Below are positions 40,542 through 55,379 of a stretch of 64,000 bases of DNA, piece after piece (position 1 is the first letter of the stretch; every line of letters starts with the position of its first letter). Source of the DNA: Thauera carbonicopians (GTDB lineage: Bacteria; Pseudomonadota; Gammaproteobacteria; Burkholderiales; Rhodocyclaceae); the NCBI RefSeq assembly GCF_025699485.1, contig NZ_JANUXN010000007.1, positions 84,495 through 148,494 of the forward strand. The letters run 5' to 3'. The notes beneath the pieces were generated by a model. It was not told the origin of the DNA, made no database searches, and worked only from the letters and a program-made list of their open reading frames with translations. Made by a program: the position numbers and the translations under genes.

Positions 40542-40584
40542 GCGGGCCAGCGAGTCCCCGGGGACCCGCTGATCGGCCTGGCTG

Positions 40585-41079
40585 TCAGACAACTTCGGCG
40601 CGCTCGATGATCACGTCTTCCTTCGGCACGTCCTGGTGGAAACCGCTGGAGCCGGTCTTGACCTTGCGGATCGCGTCGACCACGTCCATGCCGTCGCTGA
40701 CCTTGCCGAACACGCAGTAGCCCCAGCCCTGCAGGTCGGGCGAGCGGAAGTTCAGGAAGTCGTTGTCGGCGACGTTGATGAAGAACTGGGCGGTGGCCGA
40801 GTGCGGCGCCTGGGTGCGGGCCATGGCGATGGTGCCGCGCTCGTTCTTGAGGCCGTTGTCGGCTTCGTTCTTGATCTGCTCGCCGGTCGGCTTCTGGTCC
40901 ATGCCCGGGGTGAAGCCGCCGCCCTGGATCATGAAGCCGTCGATGACGCGGTGGAAGATGGTGTTGTCGTAGTGGCCGGCCTCGACGTAGGCGATGAAGT
41001 TGGCCACGGTCTGCGGCGCCTTATCGGCGTCGAGTTCGAGGGTGATGACGCCGTGGTTGGTGTGCAGCTTGACTGCCAT
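40585..41079 (-). CDS. ppiB: Cytoplasmic cyclophilin-type peptidyl-prolyl isomerase
   Basis: A 164-residue prolyl isomerase without a signal peptide. The active-site signatures [15 protein letters not shown] and [14 protein letters not shown] are intact. It helps rate-limiting proline turns during folding. It lies just upstream of lpxH and downstream of a second, exported cyclophilin of about 60% visible similarity, so the pair looks like an old tandem duplication. Confidence 0.96.
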   Translation of the reverse strand: MAVKLHTNHGVITLELDADKAPQTVANFIAYVEAGHYDNTIFHRVIDGFMIQGGGFTPGMDQKPTGEQIKNEADNGLKNERGTIAMARTQAPHSATAQFFINVADNDFLNFRSPDLQGWGYCVFGKVSDGMDVVDAIRKVKTGSSGFHQDVPKEDVIIERAEVV

Positions 41080-41121
41080 GTGCTGTTCTCCTGGGGAAAG
41101 CTGTTGGGGATGCGGGCTCGC

Positions 41122-41715
41122 TTACTTGCCCACTTTCTTCGGCGCTGCGTTCTCGAGCACGCTGGCGTTCTCGATGACGACCGCCTCGACCGGCACGTTC
41201 TGGTGGAAACCGCGGTTGGCGGTCTGCACCTTGGCGATCTTGTCGACCACGTCCATGCCCTTGACGACCTTGCCGAACACCGCGTAGCCCCAGCCGTCGC
41301 GCGAGGGATAGTCGAGGAAGGTGTTGGGCACCAGGTTGATGAAGAACTGCGCGCTGGCCGAATGCGGATCGGCGGTGCGGGCCATCGCCAGCGTGCCGCG
41401 TTCGTTCTTGAGGCCGTTCCTGGCTTCGTTCTCGATCGGCGCGCGGGTGCTCTTCTGCTTCATGTCGGCATCGAAGCCGCCGCCCTGGACCATGAAGCCG
41501 TCGATGACGCGGTGGAACACGGTGCCGTCGTAGAAGCCGTCCTTGACGTACTGGACGAAGTTTTCGGCGGACTTGGGCGCCTTGTCGGCGAAGACTTCGA
41601 CGACGATTGCACCCTGGCTGGTCTTGAGTTCGACCATCGGGTTGGCGGCGAGGGCGCCGAGGCTGGTCAGGGCGGTCGATGCCAGCGCGGCAAAGGCGAT
41701 CAGCTGCTTTTTCAT
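41122..41715 (-). CDS. ppiA: Periplasmic cyclophilin-type peptidyl-prolyl isomerase
   Basis: A 197-residue prolyl isomerase with a signal peptide ([18 protein letters not shown], cleavage after about residue 23) and the same catalytic signatures as its neighbour ([29 protein letters not shown]). It should act in the periplasm. ATG 41715 is chosen because the hydrophobic signal begins there; a longer frame to 41862 has no ribosome site. It is divergent from cysS. Confidence 0.94.
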   Translation of the reverse strand: MKKQLIAFAALASTALTSLGALAANPMVELKTSQGAIVVEVFADKAPKSAENFVQYVKDGFYDGTVFHRVIDGFMVQGGGFDADMKQKSTRAPIENEARNGLKNERGTLAMARTADPHSASAQFFINLVPNTFLDYPSRDGWGYAVFGKVVKGMDVVDKIAKVQTANRGFHQNVPVEAVVIENASVLENAAPKKVGK

Positions 41716-41932
41716 GGAATCTCCGGTGCGCGGCCATGGGGCCGGATGGGCGGCGGACGTCGTGGCGGCCGGGAAAATGGCAGGCATTGCGGCCGTGGTA
41801 TATTTGCGGCCTTCGACTGCCGGCCCGGCGCCTGGGTGACGCGGGATTCTAGCAACAAGCACCCCCCCTCACAATTGCGCCGCCGGCGAACCGGTTTTCA
41901 ACCGATCCTCCCCACCGTTTTTCCATTCGCCG

Positions 41933-43318
41933 ATGCTTTCCATCTACAACACCCTGACGCGCAGCAAGGAAGTCTTCACCCCGATCGAGCCCGGCAAGGT
42001 CCGCATGTACGTGTGCGGCATGACGGTGTATGACTTCTGTCACCTCGGCCATGCGCGCGTGATGGTGGTGTTCGACATGGTGGCGCGCTGGCTGCGGGCC
42101 AGCGGGCTGGATGTGAACTACGTGCGCAACATCACCGACATCGACGACAAGATCATCCGCCGCGCGCAGGAGAACGGCGAGTCGATCCGCCAGTTGACCG
42201 ACCGCTTCATTACCGCGATGCACGAGGACGCCGATGCCCTCGGCGTGCTGCGCCCGGACCACGAGCCGCGCGCCACCGACTACGTCGTCCAGATGCAGAG
42301 CCTGATCTCGCGCCTCGAGCAGAAAGGCCTGGCCTACGTCGCCGCCAACCGCGACGTCTGCTACGCGGTGCGCAAGTTCGACGGCTACGGCAAGCTGTCG
42401 GGCAAGTCGCTCGACGAGCTGCGTGCCGGCGAGCGGGTGGATGTCGCCCAGGACAAGAACGATCCGCTCGACTTCGTGCTGTGGAAGCATGCGAAGGTCG
42501 AGGAACCGGGCGAGGTGAAGTGGGATTCGCCCTGGGGTGCCGGCCGTCCGGGCTGGCACATCGAATGCTCGGCGATGAGCTCCGAACTGCTCGGCGACCA
42601 TTTCGACATCCACGGTGGCGGCATGGACCTGCAGTTCCCGCACCACGAGAACGAGATCGCCCAGTCCGAAGGCGCGCACGGCCACGCCTTCGTCAATTAC
42701 TGGATGCACAACGGCTTCGTGCGTGTCGATGACGAGAAGATGTCGAAGTCGCTCGGCAACTTCTTCACCATCCGCGAGGTGCTGCAGAAGTACGACGCCG
42801 AAGTGGTGCGCTTCTTCATCCTGCGCGCCCACTACCGCAGCGCGCTGAACTACTCGGATGCGCATCTCGAGGATGCGCGCAGTGCGCTGACGCGGCTCTA
42901 CACGGCCTTGAAGAACGTGCCGGCCGAAGGCGAGGGCGAAGTCGATTGGAACGAAGCTCATGCGAGGCGCTTCCGCGCGGCGATGGACGACGACTTCAAC
43001 ACGGCCGAAGCGATGGCGGTACTGTTCGAACTGGCCAACGAGGTCAATCGCAGCGTATCGCCGGGGCTGGCGCGGCAGCTGAAGGCACTGGGTGCGGTGC
43101 TCGGCCTGCTGCAGCGCGATCCGGTGGCTTTCCTGCAGGCGGGAGCACCGGATGCCGGCGGGCTGGATGCGGCGGCGATCGAAGCGCGCATTGCCGCGCG
43201 TGCGGCGGCCAAGAAGAACAAGGACTACGCCGAAGCCGACCGCATCCGTGCCGAACTGGCCGAAGCGGGCATCGTGCTGGAGGACGGTGCCGGCGGCACG
43301 ACCTGGCGTCGCGCCTGA
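41933..43318 (+). CDS. cysS: Cysteinyl-tRNA synthetase
   Basis: A 461-residue class I synthetase charging tRNA-Cys. The HIGH-type motif is CHLGHARV near residue 36, the KMSKS loop is EKMSKSLGN near 268-276, and the zinc site ECSAMS and [10 protein letters not shown] are present. The C-terminal DALR domain is complete. It is alone on the plus strand between two minus-strand units. Confidence 0.97.
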   Translation: MLSIYNTLTRSKEVFTPIEPGKVRMYVCGMTVYDFCHLGHARVMVVFDMVARWLRASGLDVNYVRNITDIDDKIIRRAQENGESIRQLTDRFITAMHEDADALGVLRPDHEPRATDYVVQMQSLISRLEQKGLAYVAANRDVCYAVRKFDGYGKLSGKSLDELRAGERVDVAQDKNDPLDFVLWKHAKVEEPGEVKWDSPWGAGRPGWHIECSAMSSELLGDHFDIHGGGMDLQFPHHENEIAQSEGAHGHAFVNYWMHNGFVRVDDEKMSKSLGNFFTIREVLQKYDAEVVRFFILRAHYRSALNYSDAHLEDARSALTRLYTALKNVPAEGEGEVDWNEAHARRFRAAMDDDFNTAEAMAVLFELANEVNRSVSPGLARQLKALGAVLGLLQRDPVAFLQAGAPDAGGLDAAAIEARIAARAAAKKNKDYAEADRIRAELAEAGIVLEDGAGGTTWRRA

Positions 43319-43358
43319 GCGGGGTACTGTCGGGGCGGAGCAGCCCCGATGACGAAAG

Positions 43359-43394
43359 AATGGCCTGCCATCCGGAAGATGGCAGGCCATTTTC
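43359..43394. terminator. Intrinsic terminator between cysS and dnaJ
   Basis: A perfect thirteen-base stem AATGGCCTGCCAT/ATGGCAGGCCATT with a seven-base loop is followed by TTC on the plus strand and by CTTTC on the minus strand. It probably ends cysS and may also serve the convergent dnaJ. Confidence 0.8.
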
Positions 43395-43467
43395 ATGCCT
43401 GAACGGGCGCCGCCGGAAGAGTCGTGCGGGCGGATGGGCCGACAAGGCCCATCGTCGCGGCTGCCGC

Positions 43468-44583
<1,116 letters not shown>

Positions 44584-44613
44584 GGTGCTTCGCTCAGTCT
44601 GGTCTCAAGCAAA

Positions 44614-44657
44614 GGCCGAGCCGGCGCCGGAGCAGGGCTCCGGCGGGGCTCGGCCGC
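44614..44657 (-). repeat. Strong imperfect hairpin in the dnaK-dnaJ spacer
   Basis: The 96-base dnaK-dnaJ spacer contains a near-palindrome with arms GGCCGAGCC and GGCTCGGCC outside and GCCGGAG/CTCCGGC inside, separated by a small mismatch. No T tract follows it on the minus strand, so it is not a standard terminator. It may set the ratio of DnaK to DnaJ by partial termination or by protecting an mRNA end. Confidence 0.6.
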
Positions 44658-44679
44658 GAAGGATTCGCCAGAATGACGA

Positions 44680-46602
<1,923 letters not shown>

Positions 46603-46726
46603 GAAAGTTCCTTTGTGTCTGAATGAGGTGATGGAGCGGCGTCGCCGTCCGGTCTGGTTCGAATATGGGGTGGCGCGGCAGAGTTTCAAGCCGCCGCGCG
46701 CAGATTGCCCGCGGGGGCGGCTGCTC

Positions 46727-47293
46727 TTACTGTCCTTTCGCCTTGGCGACCATCACCAGCGCCGGACGGATGACGCGTTCGTTGAGCAGGTAGCCCTTCT
46801 GCAGCACGGTGACGACGGTGTTGGGTTCGGCATCCGCTTCGACGGTGCTGATCGCTTGATGCTTGTTCGGATCGAACTTCTGGCCGAGCGGATTTTCTTC
46901 CGTCAGGTTGGCGCTTTCGAAGGCGGCGACGAGCTGCTTGAGCGTCAGTTCGACGCCTTCGCGCAGGTTTTCGAGGGTCTGGTTCTCCACCGCGAGTGCG
47001 GCTTCGAGGCTGTCCTTGACCGGCAGCATCGCGCCGGCGAACTTTTCGGCTGCGAACTTGCCGGCCTTGACGATGTCCTCCTGCGCGCGGCGTCGGACGT
47101 TCTCGGTCTCGGCTTTGGCGCGCAGCCAGGCGTCGTGGTGCTCGGCGGCCTTCAGTTCGGCCTGGCGCAGGCTTTCCTCCAGGCTGGGCATGGTGTCCGG
47201 CTTATTTTCTGCGGTGTCCGGCGCGGCCGCTGCGGGAGCGCTCGGCTGTTCGGTTTCCGGTATGGCATTCGGATTCTGGCTCGGGTCCTGCAT
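46727..47293 (-). CDS. grpE: Nucleotide exchange factor GrpE
   Basis: A 188-residue dimeric exchange factor for DnaK. A disordered acidic N-terminus leads into a coiled coil (about 40-90, [18 protein letters not shown]) and a C-terminal beta domain with NPNKHQAI-like [10 protein letters not shown] and [19 protein letters not shown]. Start at 47293 is set by GGGAGC upstream; the longer frame to 47443 lacks one. It is the first gene of the heat-shock unit. Confidence 0.96.
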   Translation of the reverse strand: MQDPSQNPNAIPETEQPSAPAAAAPDTAENKPDTMPSLEESLRQAELKAAEHHDAWLRAKAETENVRRRAQEDIVKAGKFAAEKFAGAMLPVKDSLEAALAVENQTLENLREGVELTLKQLVAAFESANLTEENPLGQKFDPNKHQAISTVEADAEPNTVVTVLQKGYLLNERVIRPALVMVAKAKGQ

Positions 47294-47331
47294 GGGTTCT
47301 TGCTCCCTGTTGATGGCTGTTCCTGGCCGGC

Positions 47332-47359
47332 ATGTTGGGGCGGGCGATTCGATTTCAAG
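47332..47359 (-). promoter_or_regulatory. Sigma-32 (RpoH)-type heat-shock promoter of grpE-dnaK-dnaJ
   Basis: On the minus strand CTTGAA (47359-47354) is separated by thirteen bases from CCCCAACAT (47340-47332), close to the sigma-32 pattern CTTGAA, 13-15 bases, CCCCAT. The bases before it (TTTCCT) also fit the upstream part of the consensus. It lies 39 bases before the grpE start, the right distance for transcription of the chaperone unit. Confidence 0.8.
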
Positions 47360-47567
47360 AGGAAACCTTTGGTGAAGAAGCAGCCATTGCGGCAGGCTGC
47401 GCGCTGGCGCACAATAGCCCGTCCGGACTGGTTCTCGTTCCAAGTTGAAGGCGGTCGGTTCGACGGGCCTTCACCATTCCGGAATTCCACGTGATACCCG
47501 GCGTTTGCCTGTGTCATTGTTACAGTTGAGTCCCTTCCTGCTCGCCAGGAAACCATAGGAGATATCG

Positions 47568-48014
47568 ATGAAACTGAAGAAAGTTGCCGCCTGCGTTCTG
47601 CTGTCCGCTGCCGTCGCGCCGGCCTGGGCCGCCTGCGAGGCCACCATCGAAGGCAACGACATGATGCAGTTCAACACCAAGGAAATCGTGGTCGACAAGA
47701 GCTGCAAGGAATTCACCGTCACGCTGAAGCACGTCGGCAAGCTGGCCAAGGCTGCCATGGGCCACAACTGGGTGCTGGCGAAGGACGCCGACGTCAAGGA
47801 TCTGGCTGCCGACAGCGCCAAGGCCGGTCCGGCCAAGGACTACCTCGTCGATGGCGATGCCCGCATCGTTGCCCACACCAAGTTGCTTGGCGGTGGCGAA
47901 ACCGATTCGGTCACGTTCGACGTTTCCAAGCTCGCCGCCGGCGAGAAGTACACCTATTTCTGCTCCTTCCCGGGCCACTGGGCAGTGATGAAGGGCGAAC
48001 TGAAGCTCAACTGA
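47568..48014 (+). CDS. Azurin
   Basis: A 148-residue periplasmic blue-copper electron carrier. A signal peptide ends at AWA (about residue 21) and the mature protein starts [15 protein letters not shown], giving about 127 residues as in known azurins. The copper ligands are visible as His in GHNW, and Cys, His and Met in [12 protein letters not shown]. The structural disulfide cysteines are also present. TAGGAGATATCG gives a good ribosome site. It may feed nitrite reductase or a terminal oxidase, neither of which is in the window. Confidence 0.96.
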   Translation: MKLKKVAACVLLSAAVAPAWAACEATIEGNDMMQFNTKEIVVDKSCKEFTVTLKHVGKLAKAAMGHNWVLAKDADVKDLAADSAKAGPAKDYLVDGDARIVAHTKLLGGGETDSVTFDVSKLAAGEKYTYFCSFPGHWAVMKGELKLN

Positions 48015-48307
48015 TCGCCCATTTGGCCACTGGAGCCTGAAGGGGCTCCGGTGGCTGCGCAGGAAGAGGGGGAGTGGGTAACGCTCCTCCTTGTTGGCTC
48101 TGCAATGCATGTGACGGATATATTTGTCATGTGCGCAGCTGTATGGATGACTACGGCTGCATGACCTTCCGGTGCGTGTTCTTCGCGCCTCTGCTCGTTG
48201 TGCTCCTGACGGAAGTGTGCTTCCTTTGGGCTCGTCTGCGGCTGTAGGGCAGGGGCTCGTGGTAGCATTGACCGTTTTGATTCACGCGGCTTTCGCCGCC
48301 TTCGAGC

Positions 48308-50961
<2,654 letters not shown>

Positions 50962-50962
<1 letters not shown>

Positions 50963-52059
50963 TGAGCCGGGTGTGGAACTTCAGCGCCGGCCCGGCCGTG
51001 CTGCCCGAGGAAGTGCTGCGCCAGGCCGCCGAGGAGATGCTCGACTGGCAGGGTTCGGGCATGGGCGTGATGGAGATGAGCCATCGCGGCAAGGAGTTCA
51101 CCTCGATCGCCGTGCAGGCCGAGGCCGATCTGCGTGAACTGCTGGCCGTGCCGGCCAACTATCGCATCCTGTTCATGCAGGGCGGGGCGATCGCGGCGAA
51201 TGCGATCATCCCGATGAACCTGATCGGCGACAAGCGGGTCGCCGACTACGTCGTCACCGGCTCCTGGTCGCAGAAATCGCAGAAGGAGGCGCGCAAGTAC
51301 GCCGAGGTGAACATCGCCGCCACTTCCGAAGCGAGCGGCTTCACCACCGTGCCGCCGATGGCGGATTGGAAGCTGTCGGTCGATCCGGCCTACCTCTTCA
51401 CCTGCACCAACGAAACCATCGGCGGCGTCGAATATCCCTTCGAGCCCGATCTGGCCCGGATCGGTCGTGGCGAAGTGCCGGTCGTCGCCGACATGTCCTC
51501 GCACATCCTGTCGCGCGCCATCGACGTGTCGAAATACGGCCTGATCTTCGGCGGCGCGCAGAAGAACATCGGCCCGGCCGGCCTGACCATCGTCATCGTG
51601 CGCGAGGACCTGCTCGGCCGCGCGATGCCGCACTGCCCGGCCGCTTTCGATTTCAGGACCGTGGCCGAGAACGCCTCGATGTACAACACGCCGCCGACCT
51701 ACGGCATCTACATCGCCGGCCTGGTGTTCCAGTGGATCAAGCGCCAGGGCGGCGTGGCTGCGCTGGAGGCGCAGAACGTCGCCAAGGCGAAGCTGTTGTA
51801 CGACTTCCTCGACGGCAGCGATTTTTATGAGAATCGCGTCGATCCGGCCTGCCGTTCGCGCATGAACGTGCCTTTCTTCCTGAAGGACGAATCGCTCAAC
51901 GACGCTTTCCTGGCCGAGTCGAAGGCCGCGGGCCTGATGCAGTTGAAGGGCCACAAGTCGGTCGGCGGCATGCGCGCGTCGATCTACAACGCGATGCCGC
52001 TGGCCGGGGTGCAGGCGCTGGTGGACTTCATGCGCGATTTTGCCGCGCGCAAGGCTTGA
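50962..52059 (+). CDS. serC: Phosphoserine aminotransferase
   Basis: A 365-residue PLP enzyme in serine and pyridoxine synthesis. The PLP lysine is K201 in [12 protein letters not shown]. The start [14 protein letters not shown] and the C-terminal [10 protein letters not shown] are diagnostic. The ATG overlaps the gyrA stop by one base. It is followed at 16 bases by pheA. Confidence 0.97.
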
Positions 52060-52074
52060 ACCGAAGGACCGAGC

Positions 52075-53145
52075 ATGAGCGACGAACTGCTGAAGCTGCG
52101 CAACGAAATCGACCGCCTCGACGAGGAAATCCTCGCCCGCCTGTCCGAGCGTGCGCGCTGCGCGCAGCGCGTGGGCGAAGTGAAGCAGGGCAATGCCCCG
52201 TTCTATCGCCCCGAGCGCGAAGCCCAGGTGCTGCGCCGCCTGGCCGAACTGAACCCCGGACCGCTGCCGGCGGACGCGGTGAAGACGATCTTCCGCGAGA
52301 TCATGTCGGCCTGCCTGGGGCTGGAGCATCCGCAGCGCGTCGCCTATCTCGGCCCGGCCGGCACTTTTTCCGAGAGCGCCAGCCGCAAGCAGTTCGGTTC
52401 CGCGCCGGGTTTCATGCCGATGGCGACGATCGAGGACGTGTTCCGCGCGGTCGAAGCCGGCAACGTCGATTACGGCGTCGTGCCGGTCGAGAATTCGACC
52501 GAGGGCGCGGTCAATATCACGCTCGACCTGCTGCTGGCGAGCCCGGTCAAGGTCTGCGGCGAAGTCAGGCTGCGCATCCATCAGCAACTGATGTCGCGTG
52601 CCGACGGCATCGGCGCCGCCAAGCGCCTGTATTCGCATGCGCAGTCGCTGGCGCAATGCCACGAGTGGCTCAACCGCAACCTGCCTCACCTGCCGCGCAT
52701 CCCGGTGGCGAGCAACGCCGAGGCGGCGCGGCTGGCGGCGGAGGATGCCGAGTCCTGCGCGATCGCGGGCGAGGCGGCGGCCAAGCTGTACGGCCTGAAC
52801 ATCCTCGCGCCCAACATCGAGGACGATCCCAACAACACCACGCGCTTCCTCGTCATTGCCAATCACGACGCGGGGCCTTCGGGCAGCGACCGCACCTCGC
52901 TGGTGTTCTCGGCGCCGAACCGTCCGGGGGCGATCCATGCCTTGCTGGAACCGCTCGCGCGCCACGGTGTGGACATGACCAAGCTGCAGTCGCGCCCGGC
53001 ACAGTCAGGCTTGTGGGAATACGTGTTCTACGCCGACATCAACGGCCACCGCGAAGATGCCGAGGTCGCCGCCGCGCTCGCCGAGCTGGCCGATCGCGCC
53101 GCTTTCCTGAAGGTGCTCGGCTCCTACCCGATCGCCGCGATCTGA
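52075..53145 (+). CDS. pheA: Bifunctional chorismate mutase/prephenate dehydratase
   Basis: A 356-residue P-protein for phenylalanine synthesis. An AroQ chorismate mutase (about 1-90, LRNEIDRLDEEILARL) comes first. A prephenate dehydratase (about 95-275, YLGPAGTFSESAS and VVPVENSTEGAVN) follows. A C-terminal ACT domain (SLVFSAPNRPGAIHALLEPL in part) gives feedback control. Start ATG 52075 has GGACCGAG upstream. The gene lies in the order serC-pheA-hisC-tyrA. Confidence 0.97.
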   Translation: MSDELLKLRNEIDRLDEEILARLSERARCAQRVGEVKQGNAPFYRPEREAQVLRRLAELNPGPLPADAVKTIFREIMSACLGLEHPQRVAYLGPAGTFSESASRKQFGSAPGFMPMATIEDVFRAVEAGNVDYGVVPVENSTEGAVNITLDLLLASPVKVCGEVRLRIHQQLMSRADGIGAAKRLYSHAQSLAQCHEWLNRNLPHLPRIPVASNAEAARLAAEDAESCAIAGEAAAKLYGLNILAPNIEDDPNNTTRFLVIANHDAGPSGSDRTSLVFSAPNRPGAIHALLEPLARHGVDMTKLQSRPAQSGLWEYVFYADINGHREDAEVAAALAELADRAAFLKVLGSYPIAAI

Positions 53146-53205
53146 CACCCTGAATCCGCCCCGAGCATTCGACGAACGAGGCCACGTGCCATCAAGGAGA
53201 CAGCC

Positions 53206-54303
53206 ATGAGCGTAGCAAGCCGTGCCCCGGACCATATCCGCGCCATCATGCCCTACCAGCCGGGCAAGCCGATCTCCGAGCTGGCGCGGGAGATGGGTCT
53301 TGCCGAATCGAGCATCGTCAAGCTCGCATCGAACGAGAATCCGCTGGGGATGAGCACGCGTGCCCGCGATGCCGCGCGCATGGCGTTGACCGATCTGGCG
53401 CGCTATCCGGACGGCGGCGCCTTTGCATTGAAGGCGGCGCTGTGCCGCAAGCTCGGCGTGCAGCCCGAGCAACTGGTGATCGGCAACGGTTCCAACGACG
53501 TCCTCGAGATCGCCACCCAGGCTTTCCTTCGCCCCGGCTGTTCGGCGGTGTATGCCCAGCATGCCTTTGCCGTCTATCCGCTGGCGACGCAGGCACGCGG
53601 TGCGCGCGGCGTCGAAGTACCGGCGAGGAACTTCGGCCACGACCTGGATGCGATGGCGGCGGCGATCTCGCCCGATACCCGCATCGTCTTCATCGCCAAC
53701 CCGAACAATCCGACCGGCACTTTCCTGTCGGGCAGGGACATCGAGGCTTTCCTGCACAAAGTGCCGCAGGACGTGCTGGTGGTGCTCGACGAGGCCTATA
53801 CCGAATACCTGGCGCCGGCGCAGCGCTACGATGCCATCGCCTGGATCGAGCGCTTTCCCAACCTGCTGGTGTCGCGCACCTTCTCCAAGGCCTACGGCCT
53901 GGCCGGTCTGCGGGTGGGCTACGGCGTCGCGCATGCCGAAGTGGCGGACCTGATGAACCGGGTGCGCCAGCCCTTCAACGTTTCCAGCGTCGCGCTGGCG
54001 GCAGCCGGAGCGGCGCTGGACGACGAGGAGTTCATCGAGCAGTCGGCCGAGCTGAACCGGCGCGGCATGCAGCAACTCACCGACGCCTTCGTCGCGCTGG
54101 GGCTGGAGTGGATTCCGTCGGCCGGCAACTTCGTCACCTTCAAGGTCGGCGACGCCGCCGGGGTCAATCATGCACTGCTGCAGCAGGGCGTGATCGTGCG
54201 CCCGATCGCCGGCTACGGCATGCCGCACTGGCTGCGGGTGTCGATCGGGCTGCCGGAAGAGAACGCCCGCTTCATCGCCGCGCTGAAGCGGGCGCTGGCC
54301 TGA
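53206..54303 (+). CDS. hisC: Histidinol-phosphate aminotransferase
   Basis: A 365-residue PLP aminotransferase. The PLP lysine is K228 in SRTFSKAYGLAG, and the family segments KLASNENPLG, NPNNPTGTF and LDEAYTEY are present. In this operon context the HisH-b type enzyme can serve both histidine and aromatic amino-acid synthesis. AAGGAGAC precedes the ATG. Its stop overlaps the tyrA start. Confidence 0.94.
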   Translation: MSVASRAPDHIRAIMPYQPGKPISELAREMGLAESSIVKLASNENPLGMSTRARDAARMALTDLARYPDGGAFALKAALCRKLGVQPEQLVIGNGSNDVLEIATQAFLRPGCSAVYAQHAFAVYPLATQARGARGVEVPARNFGHDLDAMAAAISPDTRIVFIANPNNPTGTFLSGRDIEAFLHKVPQDVLVVLDEAYTEYLAPAQRYDAIAWIERFPNLLVSRTFSKAYGLAGLRVGYGVAHAEVADLMNRVRQPFNVSSVALAAAGAALDDEEFIEQSAELNRRGMQQLTDAFVALGLEWIPSAGNFVTFKVGDAAGVNHALLQQGVIVRPIAGYGMPHWLRVSIGLPEENARFIAALKRALA

Positions 54304-55208
54304 TGGAAGGCCGCGAGACCTCGCCGCTGATCGGCAAGCTCGTCATCTGCGGTGTCGGCCTGATCGGCGGCTCGTTCGCGCTCGGCCTGCGGCGTGCGGG
54401 GGCGGTCGGCCGCATCGTCGGCATCGGCCGGCGGCGCGAGCCGCTGGAGCGTGCGCTGGAGCTGGGCGTCATCGACGAAATCGCCGATGACTGGGCCACG
54501 GCGCTCGCCGGTGCCGACATGGTGCTGCTGGCTGCGCCGGTGGGGCAGATGGATACCATCATGGCGGCGATGGCGCCGCACCTGGACGCCGGGACGGTTG
54601 TCACCGATGCCGGCAGCACCAAGCGCGACGTGATCGAAGCCATCCAGCGCCACCTCGGTGCGCAGCTGCTGCAGATCGTGCCGGCACACCCGATCGCGGG
54701 CGCGGAAAAGAGCGGCGTGGATGCTGCCTTCGCCGATCTCTACGTCAAGCGCAAGGTCGTGCTGACACCGTTGCCCGACAGCCGGGCCGATGCGGTCGAG
54801 CTCGTGCGGGCGGCCTGGCAGGCCTGCGGTGCCAGCGTGGTCGACATGACGCCGCAGGACCACGACAGCGTGTTCGCCGCCGTCAGCCACCTGCCGCATC
54901 TGCTCGCCTTCGGCCTGGTGGACGACCTGGCACGGCGCGACAACGCGCAACTGCTGTTTTCGCATGCGGCCAGCGGTTTCCGCGATTTCACCCGCATCGC
55001 CGGCAGCCACCCGGAAATGTGGCGCGACATCTGCGTCGCCAACAGAGTGGCGCTACTGACTGAACTGGATGCCTATCTCGGCGAACTGGCCAGCCTGCGG
55101 CAGATGCTCGCGGCGGGCGATGGCGATGCGCTCGAAGCCGTCTTCGAGCGCGCCCGGCGTGCCCGCAACGCCTGGGCCGAAGGCCTGCCGGTGCAGACGG
55201 CGGAATGA
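54303..55208 (+). CDS. tyrA: Prephenate/arogenate dehydrogenase
   Basis: A 301-residue NAD(P)-dependent enzyme for tyrosine synthesis. The dinucleotide motif GVGLIG is at residues 17-22. The substrate site appears in VPAHPIAGAEKSGVDAA and SHLPHLLAFGLVDD. It has no chorismate-mutase fusion. The ATG overlaps the hisC stop (TGATG). Preference for prephenate or arogenate and for NAD or NADP cannot be told by eye. Confidence 0.95.
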   Translation: MEGRETSPLIGKLVICGVGLIGGSFALGLRRAGAVGRIVGIGRRREPLERALELGVIDEIADDWATALAGADMVLLAAPVGQMDTIMAAMAPHLDAGTVVTDAGSTKRDVIEAIQRHLGAQLLQIVPAHPIAGAEKSGVDAAFADLYVKRKVVLTPLPDSRADAVELVRAAWQACGASVVDMTPQDHDSVFAAVSHLPHLLAFGLVDDLARRDNAQLLFSHAASGFRDFTRIAGSHPEMWRDICVANRVALLTELDAYLGELASLRQMLAAGDGDALEAVFERARRARNAWAEGLPVQTAE

Positions 55209-55237
55209 TCGGGCGGCTGTGTCCCCACTTCCGGCCT

Positions 55238-55324
55238 GGATGGGTAGAGCGCAGCGAAACCCATCAATGGCTAAAACGGAGTCGTCATCGAGGCGATGGG
55301 TTTCGCCGGCGGCTCTACCCATCC
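55238..55324. repeat. Nested palindromic repeat (REP/MITE-like) between tyrA and aroA-cmk
   Basis: Two roughly 28-30-base arms in inverted orientation, 55238-55265 and 55295-55324, each begin GGATGGGTAGAGC on their own strand and end CGAAACCCATC. Each arm is itself a small palindrome (GATGGGT...ACCCATC). The 29 bases between them are unique. The motif GGATGGGTAGAGCGC resembles short dispersed repeats seen in betaproteobacterial intergenic regions. Only one copy is in this window. Confidence 0.75.
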
Positions 55325-55379
55325 TACCCGGCTTTTCGAAAGCAGCCTGTTCAAGGGCTGCGTCAATAAGAGACGAAAC

